Part shown: one piece after another, positions 52,268 through 60,762 of the stretch
How the letters are laid out: the number at the start of each line of letters is the position of its first letter
How positions within the stretch are numbered: the stretch's first letter is position 1
Source of the DNA: Pedobacter sp. FW305-3-2-15-E-R2A2
GTDB lineage: Bacteria > Bacteroidota > Bacteroidia > Sphingobacteriales > Sphingobacteriaceae
Length of the DNA: 64,000 nucleotides
Direction: 5' to 3'
Assembly (NCBI RefSeq): GCF_038446955.1
Contig: NZ_CP151803.1
Coordinates: 6,014,001 to 6,078,000, forward strand
Made by a program: the position numbers and the translations under genes
The notes under the pieces: model-generated
Told to the model about the DNA's origin: nothing
The model's database searches: none
The model's input: the letters and a program-made list of their open reading frames with translations, nothing else

Positions 52268-53059
52268 ATGGGATATGACATCAGCTATCACCCGATAAAT
52301 GAAACAGAGATTAAAGCCTGGTATTTTGACGTACTTAACGATCCGGAATTAATTTCCGGCATCACAGCGCAACATCAGGTAGACGATTTCTATAAAGAGA
52401 AATATCAGCAAGTAATCAGCATTGGATCAGGAACAAAGCCTGATGATTCTTTTGAACGTTCCCACGGTTATTACCTCGCAGTTGTACAAGGCTTTCTCCG
52501 TAAGTATTACTATACCCGAGGTTCTGCATTTTCATTTTTACTGGAAGAAAGACCCTATTTTGAAAGATACACCAAAGATTTTAAAACGATAGTCCCTGAA
52601 AGCATCAGCAATCCGATCAGCAATAGAATTGCTCAGAATTACAGTTCAGGTGTATTTATTCCAGCCGAGCAGGTAACTCAGTTACTGGAAGATTATGCAA
52701 ATGATGCAGCGCTGAGGGCAGATCTTGACGGTTTTTTTTCTGATGGCAGAATCGGGGTTTTCCTAAAGGCATTGGAAGATGCAAAACAACAAGAACTTGG
52801 TTTACTGGAGGCTACGGAAGTTATAGAACCCAACCCATTAAACCTCAATGATTCCGCCTGTTATTCCAATTTATTTAATTGTGATCAGGAAGGCGCCTAC
52901 CTTTTCAAACAGGCTGCAATGGAGCAAATGAAAGCGATGGAAGAACAAAATAACCTTCAGCCCGGAGAAATCACAAACAATGTAGGGCGCACAGTGATAA
53001 ATATGGAAGAAGTCGAAGAAAAGGAAAAGAAAGGATTTTGGAAAAAGCTATTCGGATAG
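52268..53059 (+). CDS. Hypothetical protein, 263 aa
   Basis: A 263-residue soluble protein with no recognised family. The N-terminal two thirds look alpha/beta (GYDISYHPINETEIKAWYFDVL, SHGYYLAVVQGFLRKYY). The C-terminus is highly charged (NMEEVEEKEKKGFWKKLFG) and ends like a surface-attached amphipathic tail. No signal peptide. It stands alone on the plus strand downstream of two operator-like dyads, which suggests tight regulation. Confidence 0.72.
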   Translation: MGYDISYHPINETEIKAWYFDVLNDPELISGITAQHQVDDFYKEKYQQVISIGSGTKPDDSFERSHGYYLAVVQGFLRKYYYTRGSAFSFLLEERPYFERYTKDFKTIVPESISNPISNRIAQNYSSGVFIPAEQVTQLLEDYANDAALRADLDGFFSDGRIGVFLKALEDAKQQELGLLEATEVIEPNPLNLNDSACYSNLFNCDQEGAYLFKQAAMEQMKAMEEQNNLQPGEITNNVGRTVINMEEVEEKEKKGFWKKLFG

Positions 53060-53174
53060 CTGCTGTCCTTTATCATTTCTCTAAAGTCATATCTTTTCTA
53101 TTTACGCGTGATCCTTGCATAGGTCTTACAGATTAACCCGATATTTGTCTTTTCGATGAAAATCTGTTTATCCT

Positions 53175-54731
53175 ATGCAAAATCTAAGTTCCAATACATT
53201 CGTCAATAATTTTACCGAAAGCTTCGATGGAGATCAAAGTGGCAGTCTGCAGCCAAGACAAACTCCCGGAGTTTTATACAGCAAAGTGATGCCAAGTCCG
53301 GTTAGAAAACCTCAGTTACTGGCCTGGACAGAAGATCTTGCTGCGGCGTTGGGAATAAACACACCGGATGAGAAGGATGTAGAACTACTTGGAGGAAACT
53401 TTGTTAATCCAACAATGCAACCCTATGCTGCCTGTTATGCAGGGCATCAGTTTGGTAACTGGGCAGGACAATTGGGCGACGGCAGGGCAATTACCCTGGG
53501 AGAATGGCCACAGTCATCGGGTAATTCCTGGGAACTCCAGCTGAAAGGTGCAGGGATGACTCCTTACTCCCGCAGGGCTGATGGAAGAGCAGTACTTCGT
53601 TCTTCTGTCAGAGAATACCTGATGAGTGAAGCCATGTATCACCTGGGGGTTCCAACCACAAGGGCTTTGAGTTTAGTCGCTACAGGCGATCCGGTGAGAC
53701 GTGATATGTTTTATGATGGAAGACCGGCAAATGAACCAGGGGCTATAGTGATGCGCGCAGCGCCCAGCTTTTTGCGCTTTGGGAACTTCGAAATGCTGGC
53801 GGCAAGAAAGGAATATGATCATTTAAGACAACTTGCCGACTGGACAATTGAAAACTTTTACCCTCATATAAAAGGGGAAGACAAGACTTTAACCTGGTTT
53901 AAAGAAGTCCTGGAAAAGACGGCAACGATGGTCGTAGAATGGCTTCGTGTAGGTTTTGTCCATGGCGTGATGAATACCGACAATATGTCGATCCTCGGAC
54001 TGACCATCGATTACGGGCCTTTTTCATTCCTGGATGCTTATGATCCGAACTTTAGTCCGAATACCACTGACCACCCGGGGCTCCGTTATGCCTTTGGCAA
54101 GCAACATTCTATTGCTTACTGGAACCTGGGTTGCCTGGCCAATGCCATCGCTCCTCTTTTTGAAGATACTGCCGAACTTGTTAAAGCCCTGGAGAACTTC
54201 GCTCCTGTTTTCTACGAAAAATATTATGCAATGAAGGCCGGAAAAATGGGATTAGATGAGGTCAAAGGAAATGATATTGAACTGATTGATCAGTTCGAAA
54301 ATCTATTGGCGACACTACAACCCGACATGACCATTTTTTATCAGTTACTGATTGAATTGCCGGAAGATTTGCAGGATGAACAAGCAATTACAACTTATTT
54401 TACCCCTGCATTATATGATCAGCCAAGCAGCAGCGAACGCGAACTTCTGAGCAAGAATATCAAAAATTATCAGGCAAGGTTAGCATTGAATAAGACCTCA
54501 AGAGTAAATGCTCAATCACAGATGAGGGCCAACAATCCAAGGTTCATTCTAAGGAATTTCTTGCTGTATCAGGCTATACAGGAATTGGAAAAAGGAGAAG
54601 ATGGACTTTTCAAAAGACTACAAGCTGCGCTACAAGATCCATATGCTAAAACTCATGATGAGTTCTTTGTACTGAGGCCGGAATGGGCAAACGAGCAGCC
54701 AGGCAGCGCCACACTATCCTGCAGTTCATAG
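53175..54731 (+). CDS. selO: Protein adenylyltransferase SelO
   Basis: A 518-residue pseudokinase-fold AMPylase of the SelO (YdiU) family. Typical segments are ACYAGHQFGNWAGQLGDGRA, WELQLKGAGMTPYSRRADGRAVLRSSVREYLMSEAM, VMRAAPSFLRFGNFE, VHGVMNTDNMSILGLTIDYGPF and CLANAI. SelO transfers AMP to Ser, Thr or Tyr of target proteins and is linked to oxidative-stress response. The protein ends Cys-Ser-Ser (516-518). That Cys is in the position of the selenocysteine of animal SelO. It starts with ATG 53175 and shares a bidirectional terminator with the convergent DUF4234-like gene. Confidence 0.93.
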   Translation: MQNLSSNTFVNNFTESFDGDQSGSLQPRQTPGVLYSKVMPSPVRKPQLLAWTEDLAAALGINTPDEKDVELLGGNFVNPTMQPYAACYAGHQFGNWAGQLGDGRAITLGEWPQSSGNSWELQLKGAGMTPYSRRADGRAVLRSSVREYLMSEAMYHLGVPTTRALSLVATGDPVRRDMFYDGRPANEPGAIVMRAAPSFLRFGNFEMLAARKEYDHLRQLADWTIENFYPHIKGEDKTLTWFKEVLEKTATMVVEWLRVGFVHGVMNTDNMSILGLTIDYGPFSFLDAYDPNFSPNTTDHPGLRYAFGKQHSIAYWNLGCLANAIAPLFEDTAELVKALENFAPVFYEKYYAMKAGKMGLDEVKGNDIELIDQFENLLATLQPDMTIFYQLLIELPEDLQDEQAITTYFTPALYDQPSSSERELLSKNIKNYQARLALNKTSRVNAQSQMRANNPRFILRNFLLYQAIQELEKGEDGLFKRLQAALQDPYAKTHDEFFVLRPEWANEQPGSATLSCSS

Positions 54732-54769
54732 CTCAATGAAAAAGCAATGCTTTTTCATTGAGCTATGAA
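54725..54769. terminator. Bidirectional terminator, perfect 22-bp-arm palindrome with both stop codons
   Basis: Bases 54725-54746 are the exact reverse complement of 54748-54769, around a single central A. The left arm contains the stop codon of selO (54729-54731), and the right arm contains the stop codon of the convergent gene (54763-54765). Runs of A and T inside the arms (GAAAAAGC and GCTTTTTC) allow it to act as a terminator on both strands. Confidence 0.8.
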
Positions 54770-55299
54770 GACAATAATCCGATTACAATAAGTCCCCAAA
54801 GTATGAGGCCTATTACAACCAATATGATTTGTCTGGTACTTAATCCGTCATCTTCATAGGAACGTACCTCAGAAGATTCTTGTAAACCATAATTTAAAGC
54901 GCTCACACTAGGCAGGAAAAACAAACAGCTCGAAAGACTAAGCAGAAAAAAAGGAGGAGGAAAAAAAGAGCACATGCTAACTCCAATGATTAAAATATAA
55001 CTAATTACCGGGAAATTGCTCCCTTTATATCCTTCCTGTATGGCAAACTGCCGAATTCTAGTTAACAAAGCCAGCATAAAAAAGAGATTAAATAGGACTC
55101 TGATTGCCGGATTAGCATTAGATCCTTCCTTCTGAATAAAAAAGACCCAGGCCTTATAAATCCACCAAATTGGATACAACCCAAAGGTTAAGAAACTTAA
55201 CAATAGGAATTTAGATTCTTTAATTAGATACTGAGGTTCGATTTCATCATTATAGAAAATCGGTTGACCGAGATCATCTGTTTGGTCCTGAGGCGTCAT
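54763..55299 (-). CDS. DUF4234-like membrane protein
   Basis: A 178-residue protein with about four hydrophobic segments. The stretch ESKFLLLSFLTFGLYPIWWIYKAW resembles DUF4234, where the FGLYxIYW-type motif is conserved, followed by further hydrophobic segments and a short soluble tail. Function unknown. It converges on selO and shares the bidirectional terminator. Its upstream side carries the REP-like hairpin complex at 55382-55481. Confidence 0.75.
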   Translation of the reverse strand: MTPQDQTDDLGQPIFYNDEIEPQYLIKESKFLLLSFLTFGLYPIWWIYKAWVFFIQKEGSNANPAIRVLFNLFFMLALLTRIRQFAIQEGYKGSNFPVISYILIIGVSMCSFFPPPFFLLSLSSCLFFLPSVSALNYGLQESSEVRSYEDDGLSTRQIILVVIGLILWGLIVIGLLSS

Positions 55300-55725
55300 T
55301 TAATTAAGATTTTAGTCAAATGTAAATATAAAACATAGATCGATCAGATGAATTCCATTTTAATTCGCACGATCGAGAGAAATGAGTTTTGGCGCGTTAT
55401 AATAATCTATATCACGCCAAAACCCTATAAAAAAAGGTAGTTTTGGCGTGATATAAGAAGTTATATCGCGCCAAAACTCATAAATTACATCAAAATTCAC
55501 TCCGTCCAGGGTTCAAGAAATTGGATTACACCATTCACAATTTTATAAGGCAGAAAGCAGGCTATTGATGAATCAGCACTTTGGCTTTAGAATTTAGCGA
55601 TAGTCAGGTCTATAGGTTCTTTATATTTCACTTCTTGTAATCCAATAAATACTTATATAACCAACGCTCTTACTGGTTTTACCAAAATGTTTATTTAATT
55701 TCACCAAATATCAAATTTGCTCCAT
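55300..55725. other. Divergent intergenic region containing REP-like hairpins
   Basis: 426 bases between two divergent genes. The left-centre carries the four-arm hairpin (55382-55481). The remainder is AT-rich with the presumed promoters of both genes. No coding frame is seen. Confidence 0.5.
55382..55481. repeat. REP-like element: four alternating GTTTTGGCG arms
   Basis: Two hairpins lie in tandem, each opening with GTTTTGGCG and closing with CGCCAAAAC (386-423 and 440-477 of 55000). The right arm of the first (TATATCACGCCAAAAC) is exactly complementary to the left arm of the second (GTTTTGGCGTGATATA), and the outermost arms (382-402 and 461-481) pair with about one mismatch. So the whole 100 bases can also fold into one long hairpin. 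No T run follows, and the flanking genes diverge, so it is not a terminator. A third relative lies at 57515-57558. Confidence 0.75.
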
Positions 55726-57012
55726 ATGGACAGAAAGAAGAAGAAACAGGCGGCGATTAAATCTGCAGCTAATGTAGAACAGGTACGTAAGGCTTTAAAA
55801 GAGCGGTTCATGGACCGCATCAAGAAAATCATCACACTGATTGGCGGTCCGGAATTGCTAGCCAAATTTCCTCCCATCTTTATATATCACTTATACGAAG
55901 TCCGATATCCGGTACTGAAAGCAAAAGCTGCACCAGGGTCAGAGATGTCCAAAACACGGATCGTTCAGTTCAACAAACTGATGTATCAGCTCATGGAGGG
56001 TATAGACATCGAACTCGATAATGGAAATACCATCCCTTTAACCTGGTACCTTTCTGAAGGATTAACATTGATAGACTGTGTGGGTGAGATTGATGTAGCT
56101 GTTGATCCTGATTTATCAGACCTCAAAACACATTTTCTCCCTTACTTACACGACAGCAAAACACATAGGGAGCTTCAGGATGGACTGGTTAACCTGGTTA
56201 CCCATACCTGTCGGCTTTTAGCCGACTATAACGATCAGATTTATAGTGCCGATCTTTCCATGACACCCTATTTTGCCCGTTTTAATCCGCAGAATGACAT
56301 CATCATTCATCCCTTCAAACCAGAAAAACACCAAATCATGGTAAAAGATAGTTTCCGGAGTGCCATACGCCTCAGCTGGGCTTCTCCGGATCAGGTTATG
56401 GAATACTTTAATGTAAAACCATCTTTACTAGGATTTAAGACAGCCGGACTGGATATTCCCTTACCATTATACATTACGATTCATGCACTGGACAGGCTTA
56501 GGGAAAGGATCAACATCACACCGGGAATCATGCATGAAATCCTGTTGCTTACCTTTCTACAAAATAAGATTCCACACCGCTGGTCTGGGAATGAGAGTCA
56601 GGTAGATTTCTGTATAGCGGACCAGAAAGTAGGGTATTTTGCAGTAAAATTACATGGCGACAAGCTCGTGGTTCGTACGTTTCTATTCCTAACCAATAAC
56701 GACACATTCGAAGGAGAAAAACTTAGCCGATTATTAAATATCAACAAAATTGATAAAGAATACCTGGCGATTGACACGCTTCCGGCATTCAATTCTTACC
56801 ATATTGACCAAAATGAAAAACTGAGCAAATTATTCAAAGATGCAGGATGTGGCTCTTTATTGGGATTGGGTTATCTGCAGGAATTCACCGCTAACCAGGT
56901 CAAAGATAAAGATCCTGAATCCATATTACAGTATCTCGCTGATGCTCCATATTTTAACAGGCAGTTACAAACAGACACCCCGTATGAGCATGACGGTCTG
57001 AGTATTGATTAG
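55726..57012 (+). CDS. Hypothetical protein, 428 aa
   Basis: A large soluble protein of about 428 residues with no family that I recognise. A TTG-initiated frame begins at 55717, but ATG 55726 is a better start. The N-terminus is very basic (MDRKKKKQAAIKSAANVEQVRKALKERF). The centre contains LTWYLSEGLTLIDCVGEIDVAVD, and ALDRLRERINITPG is a conserved-looking motif. No signal or membrane segments. It overlaps nothing and is followed 31 bases later by a secreted protein gene on the same strand. Confidence 0.72.
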   Translation: MDRKKKKQAAIKSAANVEQVRKALKERFMDRIKKIITLIGGPELLAKFPPIFIYHLYEVRYPVLKAKAAPGSEMSKTRIVQFNKLMYQLMEGIDIELDNGNTIPLTWYLSEGLTLIDCVGEIDVAVDPDLSDLKTHFLPYLHDSKTHRELQDGLVNLVTHTCRLLADYNDQIYSADLSMTPYFARFNPQNDIIIHPFKPEKHQIMVKDSFRSAIRLSWASPDQVMEYFNVKPSLLGFKTAGLDIPLPLYITIHALDRLRERINITPGIMHEILLLTFLQNKIPHRWSGNESQVDFCIADQKVGYFAVKLHGDKLVVRTFLFLTNNDTFEGEKLSRLLNINKIDKEYLAIDTLPAFNSYHIDQNEKLSKLFKDAGCGSLLGLGYLQEFTANQVKDKDPESILQYLADAPYFNRQLQTDTPYEHDGLSID

Positions 57013-57043
57013 CAAGCTCACAAATCTTTTTTACTTTTACACT

Positions 57044-57514
57044 ATGAAAAAATACACCTTTACAATTATAATTCTGCTATTCGTTTCTGTTTCTTCTTAT
57101 GCACAAAAATATATCCTCCCAAATGAGGAGGTTATTTTATCATTCACGACAAAAAACAACAAGCGTGTAGTATTGGCAAAAGACAAAGCCAATGCCTATA
57201 TGATATATCGTTTTGGAACTGCTCAAAAGATTGAATTTGAATTCCCTGAAAAAACAAAAGAGAGCTGGTCAAAATTCACCTACTCTTTTTACTTCAGAGG
57301 TGGCGGTGCTAAAAATGAAGGAATGGACCTGAATTATATTCATTTCAATAATAAAGGCTATAAGTATACGGTTTATGATAAAACACCGGAAACAGGTATC
57401 ACCATTACCAATATGAAGACAAACAAAGAGACCGAGATAGAAGGAAAACCGAAAACAAGAAAAGGTAATTTACTCGATTTCAGAAACAATGGATTACTGA
57501 AAATCACAGAATAA
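57044..57514 (+). CDS. Secreted hypothetical protein, 156 aa
   Basis: The open frame begins at 57005, inside the previous gene, but ATG 57044 gives a clean signal peptide (MKKYTFTIIILLFVSVSSYAQ), so I start there. The mature part of about 135 residues is beta-rich (YILPNEEVILSFTTKNNKRVVL, FTYSFYFRGGGAKNEG) and polar. No family recognised. It is probably periplasmic and co-transcribed with the preceding gene. Its stop codon is followed directly by the hairpin at 57515-57558. Confidence 0.7.
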   Translation: MKKYTFTIIILLFVSVSSYAQKYILPNEEVILSFTTKNNKRVVLAKDKANAYMIYRFGTAQKIEFEFPEKTKESWSKFTYSFYFRGGGAKNEGMDLNYIHFNNKGYKYTVYDKTPETGITITNMKTNKETEIEGKPKTRKGNLLDFRNNGLLKITE

Positions 57515-57558
57515 GTGGTTTTGGCGAGCTATCAAAACCGATAGCTTGCCAAAATCAC
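57515..57558. repeat. REP-like hairpin related to the 55382-55481 element
   Basis: GTGGTTTTGGCGAGCTATC (57515-57533) and GATAGCTTGCCAAAATCAC (57540-57558) pair over 19 bp with two G-T wobbles around an AAAACC loop. The TTTTGGCG and GCCAAAA ends match the units at 55386-55477. It lies immediately after a stop codon between convergent genes and could also serve as a terminator, but no T run follows. Confidence 0.6.
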
Positions 57559-57618
57559 TAAAAAAATATACTTTTGAATACGAAATAGACAAGTAATCTT
57601 ATCCTGCACTCCACTAAA

Positions 57619-57978
57619 TCAACGCTGTTTTGGAGGAAACTCAATTCCTGCCTCCTGAATTAACTCATAACCATATTTCATAATGGTTTCAATAACCGGA
57701 ATTGCCTTTAATCCTTTTTCAGTAATGCGATACTCCACTTTTGGAGGCACAACAGGGTAAACTTTTCGTTCGATCAAGCCCTTTTCTTCCAGATCTCTCA
57801 ATTGGGTTGTCAGCATCTTGTCCGTGATATGTGGAATGTCTTTTTTCAACTCCCCATACCTTAGCGTATTCTTTTGCAAACGCCAGAGAATGGGCATTTT
57901 CCATGTCCCACCAATATGATTTAAAGCAAATTCAATCGGGGTATAATACAGTTTTTTATCATGAAAAAATTCTGGCAT
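57619..57978 (-). CDS. HxlR-type transcriptional regulator
   Basis: A 119-residue winged-helix regulator of the HxlR family: FALNHIGGTWKMPILWRL, the DKMLTTQLRDLEEKGLIER recognition region and VEYRITEKGLKAIPVI. The N-terminal Cys that many HxlR proteins use for redox sensing (CPVE-type start) is replaced here by YTPIE, so redox sensing by that Cys is unlikely. It is divergent from an MFS exporter gene (120 bases between the starts), the usual arrangement for a local regulator. An ACCT/AGGT dyad lies in the gap. Confidence 0.9.
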   Translation of the reverse strand: MPEFFHDKKLYYTPIEFALNHIGGTWKMPILWRLQKNTLRYGELKKDIPHITDKMLTTQLRDLEEKGLIERKVYPVVPPKVEYRITEKGLKAIPVIETIMKYGYELIQEAGIEFPPKQR

Positions 57979-58029
57979 AAGGTGAGTTTTGGCTTTATAC
58001 TTTCCTAAAAGTAAGTATCATACCTAAAG

Positions 58030-58039
58030 GTGTGTACGA
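58030..58039. promoter_or_regulatory. Operator candidate between HxlR and MFS genes
   Basis: ACCTAAAGGT (58023-58032 region) is a dyad with ACCT/AGGT arms inside ATCATACCTAAAGGTGTGTACGA-like sequence, and GCAAATTTGC (about 58061-58070) is a second palindrome, both in the 119-base divergent gap. The regulator HxlR probably binds here to control both genes. Coordinates are approximate. Confidence 0.4.
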
Positions 58040-58097
58040 TAAATCAGGTTAGCTTATTCGGCAAATTTGCACAAAAAACAACAGCTACAAAAATTTT

Positions 58098-59261
58098 ATG
58101 AAACGAACACTTTATGTACTTGCTCTTGGCATTTTCGGCATTGCCACCACCGAATTTGGCGTCATCGGAATTTTACCACAACTCTCCTCCGCTTTTCATG
58201 TCAGCATTGATAAAGCGGGCTGGCTCTTGAGTGCGTTTGCTTTAATTATTGCCTTATTTGGCCCATTTATGATGATGCTGGTATCTGGTTTTGATCGCAA
58301 GAAAATACTGGCGTTGGTACTGGCAATCTTTGCGGTATCCAATATAATAGCTGCATTTTCCCCCAGCTTCAATGTCTTGTTAATCGCAAGGATTTTACCG
58401 GCATTTCTCCATCCCGTATTTTGGTCGATCGGCCTGGCAACAGCGGCCAATTCGGTACCGCCTGAGCAATCCCCCAAAGCCGTAAGTATCGTGTTCGCAG
58501 GATTTACCATTGCAAGTGTTTTCGGAATTCCTCTGGCTACTTTTATGGCTGATATTTTTAACTGGCAAGCCTCTTTTATATTATCAGCATTAATAAACAC
58601 CCTATCTTTTGCGGGCTTATTGTGGCTCCTACCGCCTATTCCTACGCCAGAGAAAAATAAAGCAGTGGGTCAGGCAAAGATTTTCAAAAAGAAAATACTA
58701 TGGATCAACCTGATGCTGGCCTGTCTAATGATTTCAGCTATGTACTCAACCTACGGCTATATGGCGGTATATTTAGCACAAATTACCAAAATGAAAGGCG
58801 GAGAAATTAGCCTGATGCTGTTACTTTTTGGCATCGCAGGTGTAGCCGGAAATTGGCTGGCAGGAAAATATTTAAGCAAAAACATCGACACCACAACATT
58901 GGTATTTATTGTCCTGCTGGCCATTGTTCACCTGCTGTTATTTTTCTTCGGATCTTATTTTATTCCGATGATTGTGATGGTCTTTTTTTGGGGATTGGTG
59001 CATACCGGTGGCTTTTTGATCAGCAATGTAAATGTAACTTCGTCGGCTGCTGAAGCGCCCGAATTTGTAAACAGCATTTTTACTTCCTGTGGAAATTTAG
59101 CCGTTACAATAGGATCTACAGTTGGTGGCCTGACCATCACAAAAGCCGGAATTCATCAGATACCTTTTACCAGTATCGTCCTTCTTGCGCTGTCGTTGGG
59201 CATATTGTTAATGAAAAACATCAGGAAAACCAGCGAATCCCCGATGAAGCTTGAAGCTTAA
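58098..59261 (+). CDS. MFS transporter, DHA1/AraJ-type
   Basis: A 387-residue inner-membrane transporter with 12 hydrophobic segments. Family landmarks are the N-terminal FGIATTEFGVIGILPQLS, the loop FDRKKIL between segments 2 and 3, and FGIPLATFMADIFNWQASF. It resembles drug and purine efflux pumps of the AraJ/PbuE/YdhP group, driven by protons. The divergent HxlR gene is its likely regulator. Substrate unknown. Confidence 0.9.
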   Translation: MKRTLYVLALGIFGIATTEFGVIGILPQLSSAFHVSIDKAGWLLSAFALIIALFGPFMMMLVSGFDRKKILALVLAIFAVSNIIAAFSPSFNVLLIARILPAFLHPVFWSIGLATAANSVPPEQSPKAVSIVFAGFTIASVFGIPLATFMADIFNWQASFILSALINTLSFAGLLWLLPPIPTPEKNKAVGQAKIFKKKILWINLMLACLMISAMYSTYGYMAVYLAQITKMKGGEISLMLLLFGIAGVAGNWLAGKYLSKNIDTTTLVFIVLLAIVHLLLFFFGSYFIPMIVMVFFWGLVHTGGFLISNVNVTSSAAEAPEFVNSIFTSCGNLAVTIGSTVGGLTITKAGIHQIPFTSIVLLALSLGILLMKNIRKTSESPMKLEA

Positions 59262-59373
59262 ACAAGTTCAGGTATTCATCTTACCGCAATATTATCCTCC
59301 TATTTAAATGGCTTTAATTTCTTTATTACCGGACAAAAGCAAGTTTCAGAACCACAAGATACAAACAAGCTCA

Positions 59374-59428
59374 TTACACGATACTTACTCGGTGCACACT
59401 CGGTCTGAAGCGTCTTATTATCGTGTAA
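59374..59428. repeat. Inverted repeat with 35-base loop upstream of the DUF6266 gene
   Basis: TTACACGATA (59374-59383) and TATCGTGTAA (59419-59428) form perfect 10-bp arms. The loop contains two copies of ACTCGGT (59387-59393 and 59398-59404). The region 59262-59523 has no gene. The element could be a regulatory hairpin or a small repeat. Confidence 0.5.
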
Positions 59429-59523
59429 CCACCGTTTAAATTTCCAATAAATATCAAATAATTCCCAAATAAATCTTTTATTTATCCTTATATTGCTATC
59501 AGATTAATTTTTAAATAATTAAG

Positions 59524-60762
59524 ATGGCCTCAATTAAAAATGGAATATTGGGTGGTTTTACTGGTAAAATAGGTAATGTTGTCGGCTATAGCACCTATGG
59601 CGTAGACAGGATGAGATCTCTATCTGACCGTACCGCGCCTGCTACAGCAGCAGAACTCAGAAACAGAAAACAGTTTAAACTGGTGCAGGACACCTTAAAC
59701 TGCATTAAAGAATTAATAAAAATTGGATTCAAAAACTACTGGACCAAGACAGGAGGCACCAGAGGTGCGATTTCCTATAACAAAACCAAGGCCGTTCAGC
59801 TAAATGGCGATGACTGTGCGATCGACCCAGAGCGCTTCAGGTTTAGCGGTGGTGTACTTCCCGGATTAAACAACGTGGAATTTGAACTGGAACGTGATGA
59901 CTTGCTAAGGTTTAACTGGAATTCAGCGCTTGCATACGGCGCTTCTCCAAAAGATCAGGTAATGCTATTGGCAATTGATCTGGAAGAAAAAAATGCATGC
60001 TACGAATGTCTGGGCAATTTTAGAGGTTCAGGTACGGATATTTTGAGGCTTTCAAACGATTTAAAAGGTAAAAATCTGGACATCTATATCGCTGTTGTGG
60101 CTAAGGACAGGTCAAAGCAGTCTGACAGCCAGTATTTAGGCAGGATCAATATTCCTGATCCGGATGATGATAAAACGCACAAAGAAGACGCAAATACTCC
60201 TCTGCAAGTCGTAGAGACGCTTCTTTCCGAACCAGAACAAGACCATGCGGATTCAGTCAAAGAATCCAGGGAGCTGCCGACCATTGCAGGGAATGAGGAA
60301 GCTTTTAAACAACCATTAATTCATAAAACAATAGCAGTCGTCAAGGCAAGAAATTCGGAAACCGATATCCGGCTTTATATCAAAAACCCCGAAAATCAGG
60401 GAATTTTGGGGCCAGAAACACCATCGAATGAACTTCCCGCGTTTATTTGTAAAGCCGATACCACAAGTTTTAAACACCTGCAGCTTCCGGCCAGGCTTCA
60501 AAATCATGCTGCTATTATTGTATCAGACCTGAATCAAAAATTGATCACCAACCATTACCAGATGGCGCAGAAAAATCATCTTCTGATCATCTGCTCTTTA
60601 TTCCTGAACAGCATTACTTTTGCACAAAATCAACCGCAAAAAAACATGATTGATGCCGATAAGTTGTCAGAATTGCAATTAGCGCACATGGACCGTTTTG
60701 CTCCAGGAAATGGCTGGGTCCAGATGACATCGCCCTTTTATTCCGCAGCACTTAGCTCATAG
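59524..60762 (+). CDS. DUF6266 protein with unusual C-terminal extension
   Basis: A 412-residue protein. Residues 1-212 match DUF6266 (MASIKNGILGGFTGKIGNVVG, RNRKQFKLVQDTL, GVLPGLNNVEFEL, DSQYLGRI), a family of about 210 residues common in Pedobacter. The remaining 200 residues are different: an acidic linker, a domain-like stretch (TIAVVKARNSETDIRLYI), and near 347-364 a segment that looks like an internal signal peptide (KNHLLIICSLFLNSITFAQ) followed by a short polar tail. The frame is continuous. Either a true fusion, or a frame-preserving fusion with the start of a secreted protein gene. It overlaps the convergent dgt gene by 11 bases. Confidence 0.75.
   Translation: MASIKNGILGGFTGKIGNVVGYSTYGVDRMRSLSDRTAPATAAELRNRKQFKLVQDTLNCIKELIKIGFKNYWTKTGGTRGAISYNKTKAVQLNGDDCAIDPERFRFSGGVLPGLNNVEFELERDDLLRFNWNSALAYGASPKDQVMLLAIDLEEKNACYECLGNFRGSGTDILRLSNDLKGKNLDIYIAVVAKDRSKQSDSQYLGRINIPDPDDDKTHKEDANTPLQVVETLLSEPEQDHADSVKESRELPTIAGNEEAFKQPLIHKTIAVVKARNSETDIRLYIKNPENQGILGPETPSNELPAFICKADTTSFKHLQLPARLQNHAAIIVSDLNQKLITNHYQMAQKNHLLIICSLFLNSITFAQNQPQKNMIDADKLSELQLAHMDRFAPGNGWVQMTSPFYSAALSS

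Noticed and set aside
60561..60762. Separate small secreted protein gene starting at the internal ATG
   Set aside because: The upstream DUF6266 frame runs through without a stop and no clear promoter or ribosome site was seen; kept as a question in the findings.
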